From contig WRAX01000004.1 of NCBI GenBank assembly GCA_009779935.1, positions 41,693 through 105,692 on the forward strand: a DNA stretch of 64,000 bases, given 5' to 3'. A program made the translations under genes and the position numbers. Origin of the DNA: Defluviitaleaceae bacterium (GTDB taxonomy: Bacteria > Bacillota > Clostridia > Lachnospirales > WRAX01). Below are positions 24,704-34,116 of the stretch, piece after piece. Position 1 is the stretch's first letter. Every line of letters begins with the position of its first letter. Under the pieces are notes generated by a model. The model did not search any database, was not told the origin of the DNA, and was given only the letters and a program-made list of their open reading frames with translations.

Positions 24704-26311
24704 TTATCCCTGTCTATTCCTAAATTCCATGGGCAACATGCCCTCTCTGCGACGGAAAACAGAGCGGAACACCCGGGCATCAAAATAGCCCACCCGGGCG
24801 GCAACCTCTTCTTCCGATACAATTTCATCGCCTTTTAGTATTTCCTTGGCTTTGGCAATGCGCTTGGTTTGCAGGTATTCCTTAAAAGATACGCCCGTCA
24901 TCCGTAAAAATGCCCTGCCCAAAAATTCACCTGTTGTGCCATATTCCTTTGCAAGGCGGTCTATACTTAAATCCTCAAAAAAATGCTTTGCTACCTGCTC
25001 TTGCACAGCCTGCACCATGCGCTTACTATTTTCGTTGTTGCGGGCATCAATAAATTGGCAAAAAGCCCATAAAGCCCCCTGCATTAAGCTGCGGGCATCT
25101 TCGGTGGTTTTTATTGCCAAAACCTCCGCAAAGTTGAAAAATTCTCTAAAACGCCCTTCTGCATCAATGCCCAGCTCGCTTGCGTATCGGCTTATGCCGA
25201 TTACGATTTTCATAATTATACGGGGCAACAAATTTTGCGGCAACTGCCCGGCCTTATCCAATGCCAATAAAATTTCGTCCAAAAGCTTGCTGGAATAGTC
25301 ATATTCGCCCATAACTGCGGCAAAAATCAGCTTATCTTCTTTTTCTGCGGGGTATTTGTAGGTTATATGGTTTTCAGGCTCCACAAAATCAATGGGGATG
25401 ATGCTGTTGTAGCCCAGTAAATGGCGGTATCGCAAAGCACCTTCTGCTTCTTTTGCGGAATATCGCAGATGGGTTAAATCCTCGTAAAGCCGCCCAAGCC
25501 CTGTGGTTATGGATAGGTCACAACGTTCCCGCACCTGGGCTTTAATGCTGTACCCCAAATCCATCAACTCCTCTAAATTGCTTGTACCATGAATAATACA
25601 GGTAACGGAGTTGAAATTGCTGATAAATGCGTAACCCACACCACGGTCTGTTAAAAATTTATCTGCCACCCAAAAAATCCTATACACCATCATATGCTTT
25701 GCTTGTGCATCCAAATTTTCGATGGATGTCTGAAAACGGTCAATACGCAACACAAAAACAGCGAATGGGGGCGGTAGCACCATCTCGAAATATTTAAGCG
25801 AGCTTTCGATTTCGCCAAGCTCCATATGCACATCACCTGTCAAGTTAATTAAAAATCTTTGTCTAAAAATTTCCTTATCTTTTGTGTATTCGGTTAGCAT
25901 TTGGGCATCTTGCGCCTGCCTTTCGGCGGCATCTTCAAAAATACCCACAATGTGGGTTAGTGCCAGTTCAAATTCCCTTGCTTTTGTTGGTTTGTAAATA
26001 TAATCCGTTGCCCCATATTCCATGGATGCACGTAGATAGTCGTAATCATCATAAGTGCCTGTTATCAGCATCCTTGTAAGTGGGCGTGCAAGGGCAACTT
26101 CCCGAATAATACGAAGGGTGGACAGGGCAAAAAAACGTATGTCCATTATAATAACATCTGGTTTTTGCTTTTCAATCATGGTCCAAAACTTATCCACGCT
26201 GGCTTCGTGCAAAACACTGCCAACCTTAACCCTGTCAAAACTATTTTTTATATAAATCCTATATAAATTAACAACATCCACGCTGGCATCCACCAGCATA
26301 ACTTTTACCAC
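24704..26311 (-). CDS. YesN-like response regulator with AraC-type DNA-binding domain
   Basis: Predicted 535-residue cytoplasmic regulator. Residues 1-125 form a receiver domain with the phospho-acceptor Asp in VIIMDIRF (about 57) and the conserved Lys in YIYKPTKA (about 107). A long middle region (about 150-420) resembles the degenerate GGDEF-like spacer of YesN proteins. The last ~100 residues are an AraC double helix-turn-helix (LSIDRLAKEYGTTGEFLGRAF ... VAARVGYFDARVFRSVFRRREG). No partner kinase gene is adjacent. It is divergent from the ferric-iron transporter operon with a 267-base shared upstream region, so it may control that operon; this is inference from position. Confidence 0.85.
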   Translation of the reverse strand: MVKVMLVDASVDVVNLYRIYIKNSFDRVKVGSVLHEASVDKFWTMIEKQKPDVIIMDIRFFALSTLRIIREVALARPLTRMLITGTYDDYDYLRASMEYGATDYIYKPTKAREFELALTHIVGIFEDAAERQAQDAQMLTEYTKDKEIFRQRFLINLTGDVHMELGEIESSLKYFEMVLPPPFAVFVLRIDRFQTSIENLDAQAKHMMVYRIFWVADKFLTDRGVGYAFISNFNSVTCIIHGTSNLEELMDLGYSIKAQVRERCDLSITTGLGRLYEDLTHLRYSAKEAEGALRYRHLLGYNSIIPIDFVEPENHITYKYPAEKEDKLIFAAVMGEYDYSSKLLDEILLALDKAGQLPQNLLPRIIMKIVIGISRYASELGIDAEGRFREFFNFAEVLAIKTTEDARSLMQGALWAFCQFIDARNNENSKRMVQAVQEQVAKHFFEDLSIDRLAKEYGTTGEFLGRAFLRMTGVSFKEYLQTKRIAKAKEILKGDEIVSEEEVAARVGYFDARVFRSVFRRREGMLPMEFRNRQG

Positions 26312-26483
26312 AAAATCACCTCGTAATAATTATAATTGTTTATCGGCAAAATGTCAAAATAAAATAATGGAAAAGCAAAAGCTTTTCCAAACGCTCTCGC
26401 TACCATTTATGATGGCCTTATTGCAAGCAATGGGGCTAAAACACAATGGTGTAAATATTTTTTGAAATAGATAAAATTAATGC

Positions 26484-26513
26484 TTGACAATGCTGTTAAA
26501 AATATGCTAAAAT
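26484..26513 (+). promoter_or_regulatory. promoter of the iron transporter operon
   Basis: TTGACA at 26484-26489 and an extended -10, TGCTAAAAT ending at 26513, spacing 18. The start codon is 65 bases downstream. The stretch 26312-26480 holds a GGAAAAGC/GCTTTTCC hairpin (about 26370-26389) and nothing else I can name. Confidence 0.7.
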
Positions 26514-26578
26514 TCGACTGAAAGGCAAAAACCTATTGGAATAGTAGGTAATAAACCAAATTTTAGGAGGATTTACCA

Positions 26579-27598
26579 ATGAGAAAATTTTTGGGCTTTG
26601 TTTTAGTAACCATGCTTTTTGCAGTGCTTGCAGGATGCGGCAACAGGGATGGGGATGGGGAGGCGAATGTGCTAAACATCTACTCTTCCAGGCATTATGA
26701 TATTGATTTTGATATAGTTGCCGCCTTTGAGGAGCAAACAGGCATCACTGTAAACATGATACAAGGCAATAGCAATGAGATTTTAGAGCGTGCCATTAGA
26801 GAAAGCGCAAACCCCCAAGCCGACCTTTTTATAAATGTGGGTGCCGCAACCCTTTATACAGCCTTGGAAGAAAATTTGATAATACCCCATGGCTCCCAAA
26901 CAGTTGGTACAACCGTGCGTGAAGGCTTGCTTGGTGATAAGTGGGTGGCCCTTGCTACCCGTGCCCGCTTAATTGCCTATGATAATGAAGTGGGAAGCCC
27001 CGTTGCGCTTTCACGTTATTCGGACATAGCTAATCCGGAATTTGCAGGATCTATCTTAGTTAGATCCAGCACAAATATTTACAATATCTCCCTCGTGGCT
27101 GCCTTGTTGCAGGTTTATGGGGAAGAGGAAGCCCAAAGGTTTATCGATGGTATTGTGAATAATTTGGCAAGACCGCCCCAAGGTAATGACCGTGACCAAG
27201 CCAGGGCAATGATTGCCGGTGAGGGGAGATTTGCAATAATGAACAACTACTACCTCCAAATGATGCTGGTTGATTCTGATCCGACAAATGTAATGGTAGG
27301 CCAGCGTGTTGGCTGGATGTTCCCGGATCAAGCTTTTGAGGACATTAGCTGGGCAGGCATCCTAAACGGTGCTGCGAATGAGGAAAATGCCCGCCTGTTT
27401 ATAGAATTTATGTTAGAAGCAGAGCAACAGCGCATTTTGATGGAATATAATGGTGAAGCACCGGCAAACAGGCATGTACAAATAATTAATGCCCTTGTGG
27501 AGCAAAATGATTTTATAAGGATGCCTGTGGATTTTGAAACCCTTGGGCGATATACAACCAGAGCTGCCATTATGATGGATTTAGCCGGATGGAGATAG
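26579..27598 (+). CDS. ferric-iron ABC transporter substrate-binding lipoprotein (FbpA/FutA type)
   Basis: Predicted 339-residue lipoprotein with lipobox VLAGC (Cys20). The mature part starts with the family pattern VLNIYSSRHYDID and has the class C periplasmic-binding layout. A Tyr pair at 224-225 (MNNYYLQM) corresponds to the iron-coordinating tyrosines of FbpA-type proteins, and Y40 lies where an additional ligand is often found. It would capture Fe(III) outside the membrane and deliver it to the permease encoded next. AGGAGG precedes the ATG. Confidence 0.9.
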   Translation: MRKFLGFVLVTMLFAVLAGCGNRDGDGEANVLNIYSSRHYDIDFDIVAAFEEQTGITVNMIQGNSNEILERAIRESANPQADLFINVGAATLYTALEENLIIPHGSQTVGTTVREGLLGDKWVALATRARLIAYDNEVGSPVALSRYSDIANPEFAGSILVRSSTNIYNISLVAALLQVYGEEEAQRFIDGIVNNLARPPQGNDRDQARAMIAGEGRFAIMNNYYLQMMLVDSDPTNVMVGQRVGWMFPDQAFEDISWAGILNGAANEENARLFIEFMLEAEQQRILMEYNGEAPANRHVQIINALVEQNDFIRMPVDFETLGRYTTRAAIMMDLAGWR

Positions 27599-27608
27599 TG
27601 AAAAGACC

Positions 27609-29165
27609 ATGAAGATAAATAACAAAACACTATTTATCATAAGCACCATTGTTGTGCTTTTGATACTTGCAATAAACATAGAATCCATAATTGCCCTTAT
27701 AAGGCCGGGCAGTGAAGTTTGGGTGCATATAAGGGATAACCTGCTGTGGGAATATACAAGAAACACGGTTCTTGTGATATTTTTCAGCATGCTTTTTAGC
27801 GGGATTATCGGGACGGTGGCAGCTTATTTTGTAAGCTGCTTCGACTTCCCTTTTCGCAAGCCTTTGAGTGTTTTGTTGTATCTGCCATTGGCAATACCGC
27901 CGTATGTAAACGCCTATGTTTTTACGGACATATTAGGGCCTTTCGGCTTCTTCCACAACAATTTCGGGATAATAGTTCGCACAAGCCCCTTTTGGCTTGC
28001 TGTTATGGTTTTTACACTGTCGCTCTTCCCTTATGTTTATATAGGGGTTAAGGCGTTTTTAAGTCATGGCATGACGTCCTATATAGAAAATGCCCGCTTA
28101 ATGCGGAAAAATGACCGCCAAATCTTCTTTACTGTTATTTTGCCCATTGCAAAAATGGCAATATTTACGGGTATGATTTTGGTAGGCTTGGAGGTTATGG
28201 GCGACTTTGCCGCATCCCACTACTTGGGTGTTAACACTTTTTCCACCGCCATTTTTAGAAGCTGGATTGCGTTTAGGGATTTTGACAGTGCCTTACGCCT
28301 TAGCGGTCTGGCAATTGTTTTTGTGTTCTCTTTGCTAATATTAAAAGGCCTTGCCTTGCGCTCCCAATACCGTAATGCAACAACGGCAAAATCCAGCCAA
28401 ATACGAAGGAAAAAGCTGTCAGGGGTAAATGCGGTTTTGCCCATAGCCATCCCTTCTTTAATGGTAATTGCATCATTAGCGTTTCCGTTGCACCGCCTTA
28501 TAACGTGGGCAATTATGTCATTTAGAAATGTGCGGTATGCGGAAATGGCATCAATGATATTTAACAGCATTGCCATATCCCTGCTGGTCACGCTGATAAT
28601 CCTAATCATCGCCCTTGTTATTGCAACATACACACGCACAAGCTCCAAATTTGCGGCAACCCTGTATGGCAAAACCACATTAATATCCTATGCCCTGCCG
28701 GGTGCGGTGGTTGCCATGGTAACGCTGTTTTTCTTCATTCGGATAGATTCGTGGCTGGGCATTTCTTTAACAACCACCATTGCTATGCTGATAGTGGGAT
28801 ATACAATACGATACTTGGGCATAGCCTATGAAAATATCTCGGACGGATATAAAAAACTTGGAAAAAAGCATCACGAAGCATCACGAACCCTGGGGAAGGG
28901 TTATTACAAAAGTATTCTAAAAGTGGATATACCAATGTTAAAACCATTTATCATCAGCGGCATGGCCTTGGTTTTTATAGACCTTATAAAGGAGCTACCC
29001 TTAACGCTGGTGCTGCGCCCCTTTAACTTTAACACATTGGCAACCCAGGTATATCAATACGCCAGTGATGAAATGTTAGCGGAATCGGCTGTGCCAAGCC
29101 TTATAATCATAGCCATAAGCATGGTTTTTATCGCAATTATTTTGCGAACAAAAAGGAGCAGGTAA
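27609..29165 (+). CDS. ferric-iron ABC transporter permease (FbpB type)
   Basis: Predicted 518-residue inner-membrane protein with about 12 hydrophobic helices, two fused six-helix permease halves. The cytoplasmic coupling loops are visible as ENARLMRKNDRQIFFTVILPIA and HEASRTLGKGYYKSILKVDIP, diverged EAA motifs. This two-in-one arrangement is typical of ferric-iron permeases. It begins ten bases after the binding protein gene and ends one base before the ATPase gene. Confidence 0.9.
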   Translation: MKINNKTLFIISTIVVLLILAINIESIIALIRPGSEVWVHIRDNLLWEYTRNTVLVIFFSMLFSGIIGTVAAYFVSCFDFPFRKPLSVLLYLPLAIPPYVNAYVFTDILGPFGFFHNNFGIIVRTSPFWLAVMVFTLSLFPYVYIGVKAFLSHGMTSYIENARLMRKNDRQIFFTVILPIAKMAIFTGMILVGLEVMGDFAASHYLGVNTFSTAIFRSWIAFRDFDSALRLSGLAIVFVFSLLILKGLALRSQYRNATTAKSSQIRRKKLSGVNAVLPIAIPSLMVIASLAFPLHRLITWAIMSFRNVRYAEMASMIFNSIAISLLVTLIILIIALVIATYTRTSSKFAATLYGKTTLISYALPGAVVAMVTLFFFIRIDSWLGISLTTTIAMLIVGYTIRYLGIAYENISDGYKKLGKKHHEASRTLGKGYYKSILKVDIPMLKPFIISGMALVFIDLIKELPLTLVLRPFNFNTLATQVYQYASDEMLAESAVPSLIIIAISMVFIAIILRTKRSR

Positions 29166-29166
29166 T

Positions 29167-29853
29167 ATGAGTTATTTACAAGTGGACAGGCTATCATTCA
29201 GATACTTAAAAGCAAAAGAAGATGTGATAAACTGTTTTTGCATGCAAATGGAAAAGGGGGAAATTGTATCCCTTATTGGGGATAGCGGAAGCGGTAAAAG
29301 CACCATACTGCGCCTGCTTGCCGGGCTGGAAACGCCCATATCCGGCGCAATTACCCTTGATGACAACAAACTGTTTGCAGATAAAATAAATCTGCAACCG
29401 GAAAAGCGCAATGTAGGTATGATTTTTCAAGATTATGCTCTGTTTCCCCATTTAACAGTGCTTGGCAATGTACAATTTGCAATAGAAAGCGGCAACCGTA
29501 AGGAGAAAAAAGAAAAAGCCATGAAGCTTTTACAGATGGTGGAAATGGAAGAACACGCAAACAAACGCCCCCACCAGTGCTCCGGCGGCCAACAGCAGCG
29601 CATTGCCATAGCAAGGGCAATGGCAACAGAGCCAAAGCTTTTATTGTTGGACGAGCCTTTTTCAAACTTAGATGCTAGGTTGCGTTCCAGTGTGCGTTGT
29701 GAAATTACAAATATCATTAAAAGAATGGGCATAAGTGCCATTTTGGTTACCCATGACAAAGAAGATGTGGAAGCCTGTGCCGACCGTGCAATTGAAATCC
29801 AAGCAACATCATGTAAGAGAGCTAAGCGAGCGGCCGAACCTATGTACTGCTAA
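29167..29853 (+). CDS. ferric-iron ABC transporter ATPase, short form
   Basis: Predicted 228-residue ABC ATPase: Walker A GDSGSGKST, Q-loop MIFQDYALFPH, signature CSGGQQQRIAIARAM, Walker B LLLLDEPFSNLD, H-loop LVTHDKED. It powers the adjacent permease. Iron-type ATPases of the CUT/FbpC branch are usually about 340 residues with a regulatory C-terminal domain; here the protein stops soon after the H-loop with an odd basic/Cys tail (SCKRAKRAAEPMYC). The nucleotide-binding core is complete, so it may work, but the tail looks like a frame-out or decayed end close to the mobile-element region. Confidence 0.85.
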   Translation: MSYLQVDRLSFRYLKAKEDVINCFCMQMEKGEIVSLIGDSGSGKSTILRLLAGLETPISGAITLDDNKLFADKINLQPEKRNVGMIFQDYALFPHLTVLGNVQFAIESGNRKEKKEKAMKLLQMVEMEEHANKRPHQCSGGQQQRIAIARAMATEPKLLLLDEPFSNLDARLRSSVRCEITNIIKRMGISAILVTHDKEDVEACADRAIEIQATSCKRAKRAAEPMYC

Positions 29854-29929
29854 CTAAAATGATGAATATTCACTACCCTCAGCTAACTACCCGGACAAAG
29901 AAGCGCAGTCAATATAGGTATTCTTGCAC

Positions 29930-29977
29930 AAAAAACAATCGGGTGTAGGATTTTTGCCCTACACCCGATTGTTTTTT
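29930..29977. terminator. strong terminator after the iron operon
   Basis: AAAAAACAATCGGGTGTAGG and its exact inverse flank an eight-base loop; the hairpin ends in TTTTTT. It is symmetric and could act in both directions. Bases 29854-29929 hold nothing recognisable. Confidence 0.92.
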
Positions 29978-30111
29978 GATTTTATTGTGAAATTTTTTAG
30001 AAATTTTCTGAAAATACTTGAACTTTATTTCTTACAAGTATTATACTCCCCCGCAATTAAAATTCCTTGACAAGAACCGAAAAGATGTTATAATTATCAA
30101 GGGTGATAATT

Positions 30112-30985
30112 ATGTCGAAACGAGTATTGATTAGCCAAGAGCAAGTATCAGAAATACTTACTGCTAGGAAAAAGAACAAGTGTAAAAAAGTCGATAGAAG
30201 ACTTAAAGTTTTACTTTTGCACGCTGAAGGTCTTTCAAGGGCAGAGATTTCTGAAAAAACCGAATATAAGCCTGATACCGTCAGCAAGCTTGTTGTCAAG
30301 TTCTCCAAAAATGGTTTGGATGCCATTGCAGGCAATCACTACAAAGGCAACCATAGAAATTTGAGCTTTGAACAAGAAGTCGCACTTTTGGAGCCATTTA
30401 AAGCCGCCGCCAAAGAAGGCAAGGTTGTTGACGTTAAGGAAATCAAAAAAGTATATGATGAAGCTTTGGGTAGGTCCACAGACAAAGACAAGGGTCGTAT
30501 TTATCGTGTTCTTAAAAGGCATGGCTGGCGCAAAGTCATGCCGAGAAGTAAGCATCCTAACAAGGCAAGTGATGAGGTTATTGAGACCTCAAAAAAATTA
30601 AAGTTCTCGTCAGAGATGCAATGGCAAATGATGACATAAAAGGCAAAGTCAGGCTGATGTTTCAAGATGGAGCAACCTTTGGCAGAATCAATAAGCCAAA
30701 GTATTGCTGGTGCTACCATGGGCTTCGCCCTGTCGTTCCATCGCAACACATAAGAGAATATCGCTATGCCTATGGTGCTGTTGACCCTTTGCGTGGTGAC
30801 TCATTTTTTATCGTACTGCCCTATGCAAACACGGACTGCATGAACATCTTTTTGGACGAACTCTCAAAGGCTTATCTCGATGATTGCATCATCATGCCAT
30901 GTGACCAAGCTTCTTGGCATAGAAGTAAATCCTTACGTATCCCAAGCAACATAATACTCTTTTATCTTCCACCAGCTACACCAGA
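30112..30985 (+). pseudogene. IS630-type transposase, N-terminal and central part (split gene)
   Basis: The first frame (30112-30639) encodes a winged helix-turn-helix DNA-binding half (GLSRAEISEKTEYKPDTVSKL, then KGRIYRVLKRHGWR). An A7 run at about 30591-30598 permits a -1 shift into the second frame, which reads KVLVRDAMANDDIKG, MFQDGATFGRINKPKYCW and the DDE catalytic region up to LPPATPE at 30985. Such shifts are normal for IS630 transposases. The gene is then cut by the serine-recombinase element. MFQDGA has Asp where the usual first catalytic Asp or Glu pair lies, but CDQASWHRS replaces the common DNAxxH, so activity would be doubtful even if rejoined. Confidence 0.85.
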
Positions 30986-31104
30986 GTGTAACACCCAATA
31001 ACAATACCTTTTGGAAACACAGCGTAAACGCCCTACAACCAGACTTTCTAAAGGTATGAACGACAAGTACACAAATAAAAATAAAATTAAAGGGCGTGAA
31101 ATTT

Positions 31105-31251
31105 ATGAGCAAGGAATATATTCCAGTTACCACAAGCGAAACGGTTTACTTCAAACCTCAGACCAAAGAAGAAATGGAAACCATGACCCAACAAATGAAA
31201 CTGGGCGATATGATGTTTCTGCCTTGGATGTTCAGCAACGGTATGTGGTAG
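31105..31251 (+). CDS. small protein of the serine-recombinase element, 48 residues
   Basis: Frame from ATG 31105 to TAG 31249-31251, behind a weak AGGG. The product starts MSKEYIPVTTSETVYF and ends in a hydrophobic tail MFLPWMFSNGMW, with a Met/Gln-rich middle. It is the only intact gene of the serine-recombinase element and sits where accessory proteins precede the recombinase. I do not recognise the family. Confidence 0.5.
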   Translation: MSKEYIPVTTSETVYFKPQTKEEMETMTQQMKLGDMMFLPWMFSNGMW

Positions 31252-31326
31252 GACTATGCCACACTTATTAAGACAAAAATCGCTCGAACCGATATAAAAA
31301 TATCAGTCAAAAAGGGAGCAAAAAGC

Positions 31327-31623
31327 ATGGCAAAAATAATATCAAAAAGAAATCAAACAGCGTACACCGATGAGTTTAGAGAGCAGATAGTAAAATTGGT
31401 AATGAGTGGAAAGCCGATAGCTCAAATAGTAAAGGAATACGGCATATCAAAATCAACAATAGGAATATGGGCAGCAAAATATCAAGGCACCGGCAGCTTT
31501 AGAGATGCTGACAATCGGAGTGACGAAGAAAACGAGCTCATCAAGCTACGTAAAGAAAACAAGCAACTGAAGATGGAGAATGACATTTTAAAGCAAGCAG
31601 CCTTGATATTGGCTCAAAGATAG
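31327..31623 (+). CDS. IS3-type transposase OrfA (element A)
   Basis: A 98-residue helix-turn-helix protein (FREQIVKLVMSGKPIAQIVKEYGISKSTIGIWAAKY) with a C-terminal Leu-zipper-like coil (LIKLRKENKQLKMENDILKQAA), the standard OrfA layout. It binds the IS ends and is normally extended by -1 frameshifting into orfB. Intact here, but its orfB is broken. Confidence 0.9.
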   Translation: MAKIISKRNQTAYTDEFREQIVKLVMSGKPIAQIVKEYGISKSTIGIWAAKYQGTGSFRDADNRSDEENELIKLRKENKQLKMENDILKQAALILAQR

Positions 31624-31717
31624 GCATTATCAAGGCTAACAAAGACAAGTACAGTATATCTGCCATGTGTCGCTTTGATAATGTCAATACCAGTTTACAT
31701 GAATCCCTCAAAATATT

Positions 31718-32638
31718 TTAAGCCGCAATCTGCGTAACTTCCATTTGCCAGAAGTATCTCCTTCTCTTCTCCATAGGCGATAAGCCGCCGATAGCATGGT
31801 TAATTCTTCTATTGTTCCAATATCCCATGAAATAGCGGAACACAAGAGCTTTAACAGAATCCATGCTCATATTTTTAGTGTCATATCGTTTGTAGATTGC
31901 TTCAACCTTGAACCTGCCAATCAGACTCTCACATTTGGCATTTCCGTAACAACTGAATGTCGCATAACTCATGCTTTGTTTTAGGTTGTGCTTTTTGATA
32001 AGCTTTCTAAAATCATTGCTTGTGTATTGACTGCCGCGATCGCTGTGGAAAATAGAATCCGTCATATCTTCATTTGAAATAGCCATAGATAGGCTTCTCT
32101 CGACAAGAGGACTTTTCATGTTATCGTCCATGGCAAGTCCTACACAGGCGTTGTCAAAACAGTCAAAGGTTAGCCCTATGTAGAGTGTGCCGTCTGCTGT
32201 TGGCAATTGGGTTATATCGCCAATAAGCTTCTTGCCCGGTCTGTCGCTGTCAAAGTCCTTTTTCAGCAGGTCATCATTTTTATAAGCTTCTTTGTCTTGT
32301 TTTGTTAAGCCTTTTGGGTTATTGGCTTTACACTGCAAACCATGTTTAACCATAACACGATAGAGCGTGCTTTCGCTGATACTCCATCCACGCAATGAAA
32401 GTGCATCAAGAAGCCTTGGTCTGCCATATGTGTTTTAAATTCATCCTCTGCAATTATAGCCCTAATCTCTGCCAAAAGCGGGGCATGACGGTCTGGCTTG
32501 TTGAGAGATTCTAAATGCTTATAATACCCTTGACGGCTAACGTCAAGAATGCGACACATCTCAGCGACTGTGTATTCTTTATCATATCCGCTGATGAACT
32601 TGAATCTCTCTAAGGCAGCTACTTCTTTTGGCTCTGTG
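31718..32638 (-). pseudogene. IS3-type transposase OrfB (element B), frameshifted
   Basis: The N-terminal helix-turn-helix and HTH_21 part (YTVAEMCRILDVSRQGYYKHLESL) is in one frame down to about 32430. A one-base imbalance in the run TTTAAAACACATA then puts the correct continuation (TYGRPRLLDALSLRGWSISE) into another frame, which continues through the DDE core: KLIGDITQLPTADGTLY, IFHSDRGSQYTSNDFRKLI, KCESLIGRFKVEAIY. The two frames overlap at 32305-32395. Product is probably inactive. Confidence 0.85.
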
Positions 32639-32903
32639 CGAAAAAAGCTGCTGCTTTGGATAGTATGTCGTTAGCTCGTTTTAGTTCTCTGTTCTCTTGC
32701 TTTAATCCCTTATTTTCTTCCGCTAAAGATATAGCGGTCTTTGGGGGCGCACCTGCTCCGGCAAGCGTGCCGTTTTTAGCTTTATGCACCCAAGTGTCCA
32801 ATGTGCCGGACGGCATATTTAATTCTTTAGCCGCTTTTGTTGCACCAATTTCATTGGCTAATTTAACTGCTTCGATTCTAAACTCTGCATCATAGGTTCT
32901 CAT
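32619..32903 (-). CDS. IS3-type transposase OrfA (element B)
   Basis: A 94-residue protein with helix-turn-helix (FRIEAVKLANEIGATKAAKELNMPSGTLDTWV) and coiled-coil tail (LAEENKGLKQENRELKRANDIL). A canonical IS3 OrfA, distinct in sequence from that of element A. Appears intact. Confidence 0.88.
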   Translation of the reverse strand: MRTYDAEFRIEAVKLANEIGATKAAKELNMPSGTLDTWVHKAKNGTLAGAGAPPKTAISLAEENKGLKQENRELKRANDILSKAAAFFAQSQKK

Positions 32904-33710
32904 AAGTGGAATCCTCCCGATATTTGTATTTTGATTTTATCAGATGAGGATTTCCTGTCAACTTTTATGATACAGTATCAAAATGCGGATACAGATAGAG
33001 TAAACACCGAAGCCAAGCCGAACCTTGTAGATGGCAAATGGAATGAGAGACAGCCTTTAGAAGTAATTGTAAGCGACTTAACCCATGTCAAAGTAAACAG
33101 CCAATGGCACTACATATGCTTGCTTGTAGATATAGCTGCCCGTGAGATAATAGGCTTTGCAGCAGGGCGCAACAAAGATGCAAATACTTGTACGCAAGGC
33201 TATCTACAGAGCAGACGTGGATTTGAGAGGTATAGATATATTTCACACAGACCGTGGGGGCGAGTTTAAGAATGAAATCCTTGATGACATCATTCATGCA
33301 TTTGGCATGAGGAGAAGTCTGTCCGCTAAAGGCACACCTGTGGATGATGCTGTAATGGAATCTTTATATAACAGCGTAAAGGCAGAATTGGTCTATGGCG
33401 AAACCTTCCACACTCTTGCAGACCTTGAGTTAGAGCTGTTTCAGTTTGTGCATTGGTACAACAATGCAAGGCCGCATGGCGGACTTGGACAGCTAACACC
33501 AAAAGAATACAAAGCCTTGTTAAAAGAGCGTAGCTAAGGGCTTTATGAAGAAGTGCGCTTCATAAAGCCCCGCAACAATTGTCAACATCAACCTTTCGTC
33601 ATGTCAAGGTCAGAGAGTATTTTGTCAGTGAAGAGCGTTCTGACAAAATCTTCCTCTTTCCCCGGACATGACTACTTACATGGTCAAGCGATTTCTGTCA
33701 AAAATGTGTT

Positions 33711-33983
33711 GACAAGTCCACCGCCAATATCGCCACGCTTGAGCAAACCCTCGCCCAAAACGCTGATGCAGTTGCAGGCGCAGATAAGTTTATCGCCATC
33801 GTTAAAAAATACATCGAAGTTAAGGAACTTACCCCATCGCTATTGCGAGAACTTATTGAAAAAATCGTCATTCACGAAAAAGTGCGAACAGACGAACCAT
33901 TCTTCGATTCAAGAGGTAGACCACGCAAACCGATTAAGCAACAGATTGATATTCATTGCAATTTTGTGGGTGTGCTTGGGTGA
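33711..33983 (+). pseudogene. C-terminal fragment of a large serine recombinase (DUF4368 region)
   Basis: Frame from the right end of IS3 element A to TGA 33981-33983. It reads FIAIVKKYIEVKELTPSLLRE, then LIEKIVIHEK, and ends QQIDIHCNFVGVLG. This pattern is typical of the last ~90 residues of Tn4451 TnpX-like recombinases. The catalytic serine domain is absent from the window. Bases 33984-34085 after it hold no gene. Confidence 0.8.
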
Positions 33984-34116
33984 TGTGAATACAAGCAGTA
34001 ACGCAATCGGCAACCACAACCACAGACTGAGCATCAATGGACAATCAAACGGATAAGTGTTGTAACATAGGACTTTACGGCACTTGTCCAAGAAGTATTG
34101 TTATTAGGGATTACAC

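Larger units (their letters stand above)
31692..32963 (-). mobile_element. IS3-family element B, nested in element A
   Basis: The 1272-bp insert is bounded by imperfect inverted ends: AGTTTACATGAATCCCTCA from 31692 and the inverse of TGAGGATTTCCTGTCAACT ending 32963. Genes are on the minus strand: orfA (32619-32903) and a frameshifted orfB (31718-32638). No clear target duplication is visible, in keeping with the deletion in element A. Confidence 0.78.
31626..33537 (+). pseudogene. IS3-type transposase OrfB (element A), broken by insertion, deletion and frameshift
   Basis: The start (IIKANKDKYSISAMCRFDNVN) runs to 31691, where element B is inserted. It resumes after 32963 with WNERQPLEVIVSDLTHVKV, the first catalytic Asp block of the DDE integrase core, then shifts frame near 33180. 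From there it reads FHTDRGGEFKNEILDDII and the final Glu region (VDDAVMESLYNSVKAELV, HWYNNARPHGGLGQLTP) to TAA at 33537. About 90 residues between the two parts are absent, so a deletion accompanied or preceded the insertion. Confidence 0.85.
31257..33714 (+). mobile_element. IS3-family element A, interrupted by IS3-family element B
   Basis: Imperfect inverted ends: TGCCACACTTATTAAGACAAAAATCGCT from 31257 compared with the inverse of AGCGATTTCTGTCAAAAATGTGTTGACA ending 33714 (shared GACAnAAATCGCT core). It carries orfA (31327-31623) and a broken orfB. It lies inside the serine-recombinase gene. Without element B it would be about 1.2 kb, in the IS3 range, and a stretch of orfB is missing. Confidence 0.72.
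30986..34116 (+). mobile_element. large-serine-recombinase element (Tn4451-like ends), disrupted
   Basis: Ends are imperfect inverted repeats: TGTAACACCCAATAACAATAC from 30987 and the inverse GTATTGTTATTAGGGATTACA ending at 34115. A GA dinucleotide flanks each end (30984-30985 and 34117-34118), the target rule of Tn4451-type serine recombinases. Joining at GA gives CCA GAA TTG AAC, restoring the IS630 frame as PATPELNPVEQIW, which fixes the borders. Only the recombinase C-terminus (33711-33983) and a small leading gene remain; most of the recombinase has been lost to IS insertion and deletion. Confidence 0.82.

Noticed and set aside
33553..34056. 167-codon plus-strand frame after IS3 element A
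   Set aside because: It crosses the IS end and is out of frame with the recognisable serine-recombinase C-terminus at 33711-33983.
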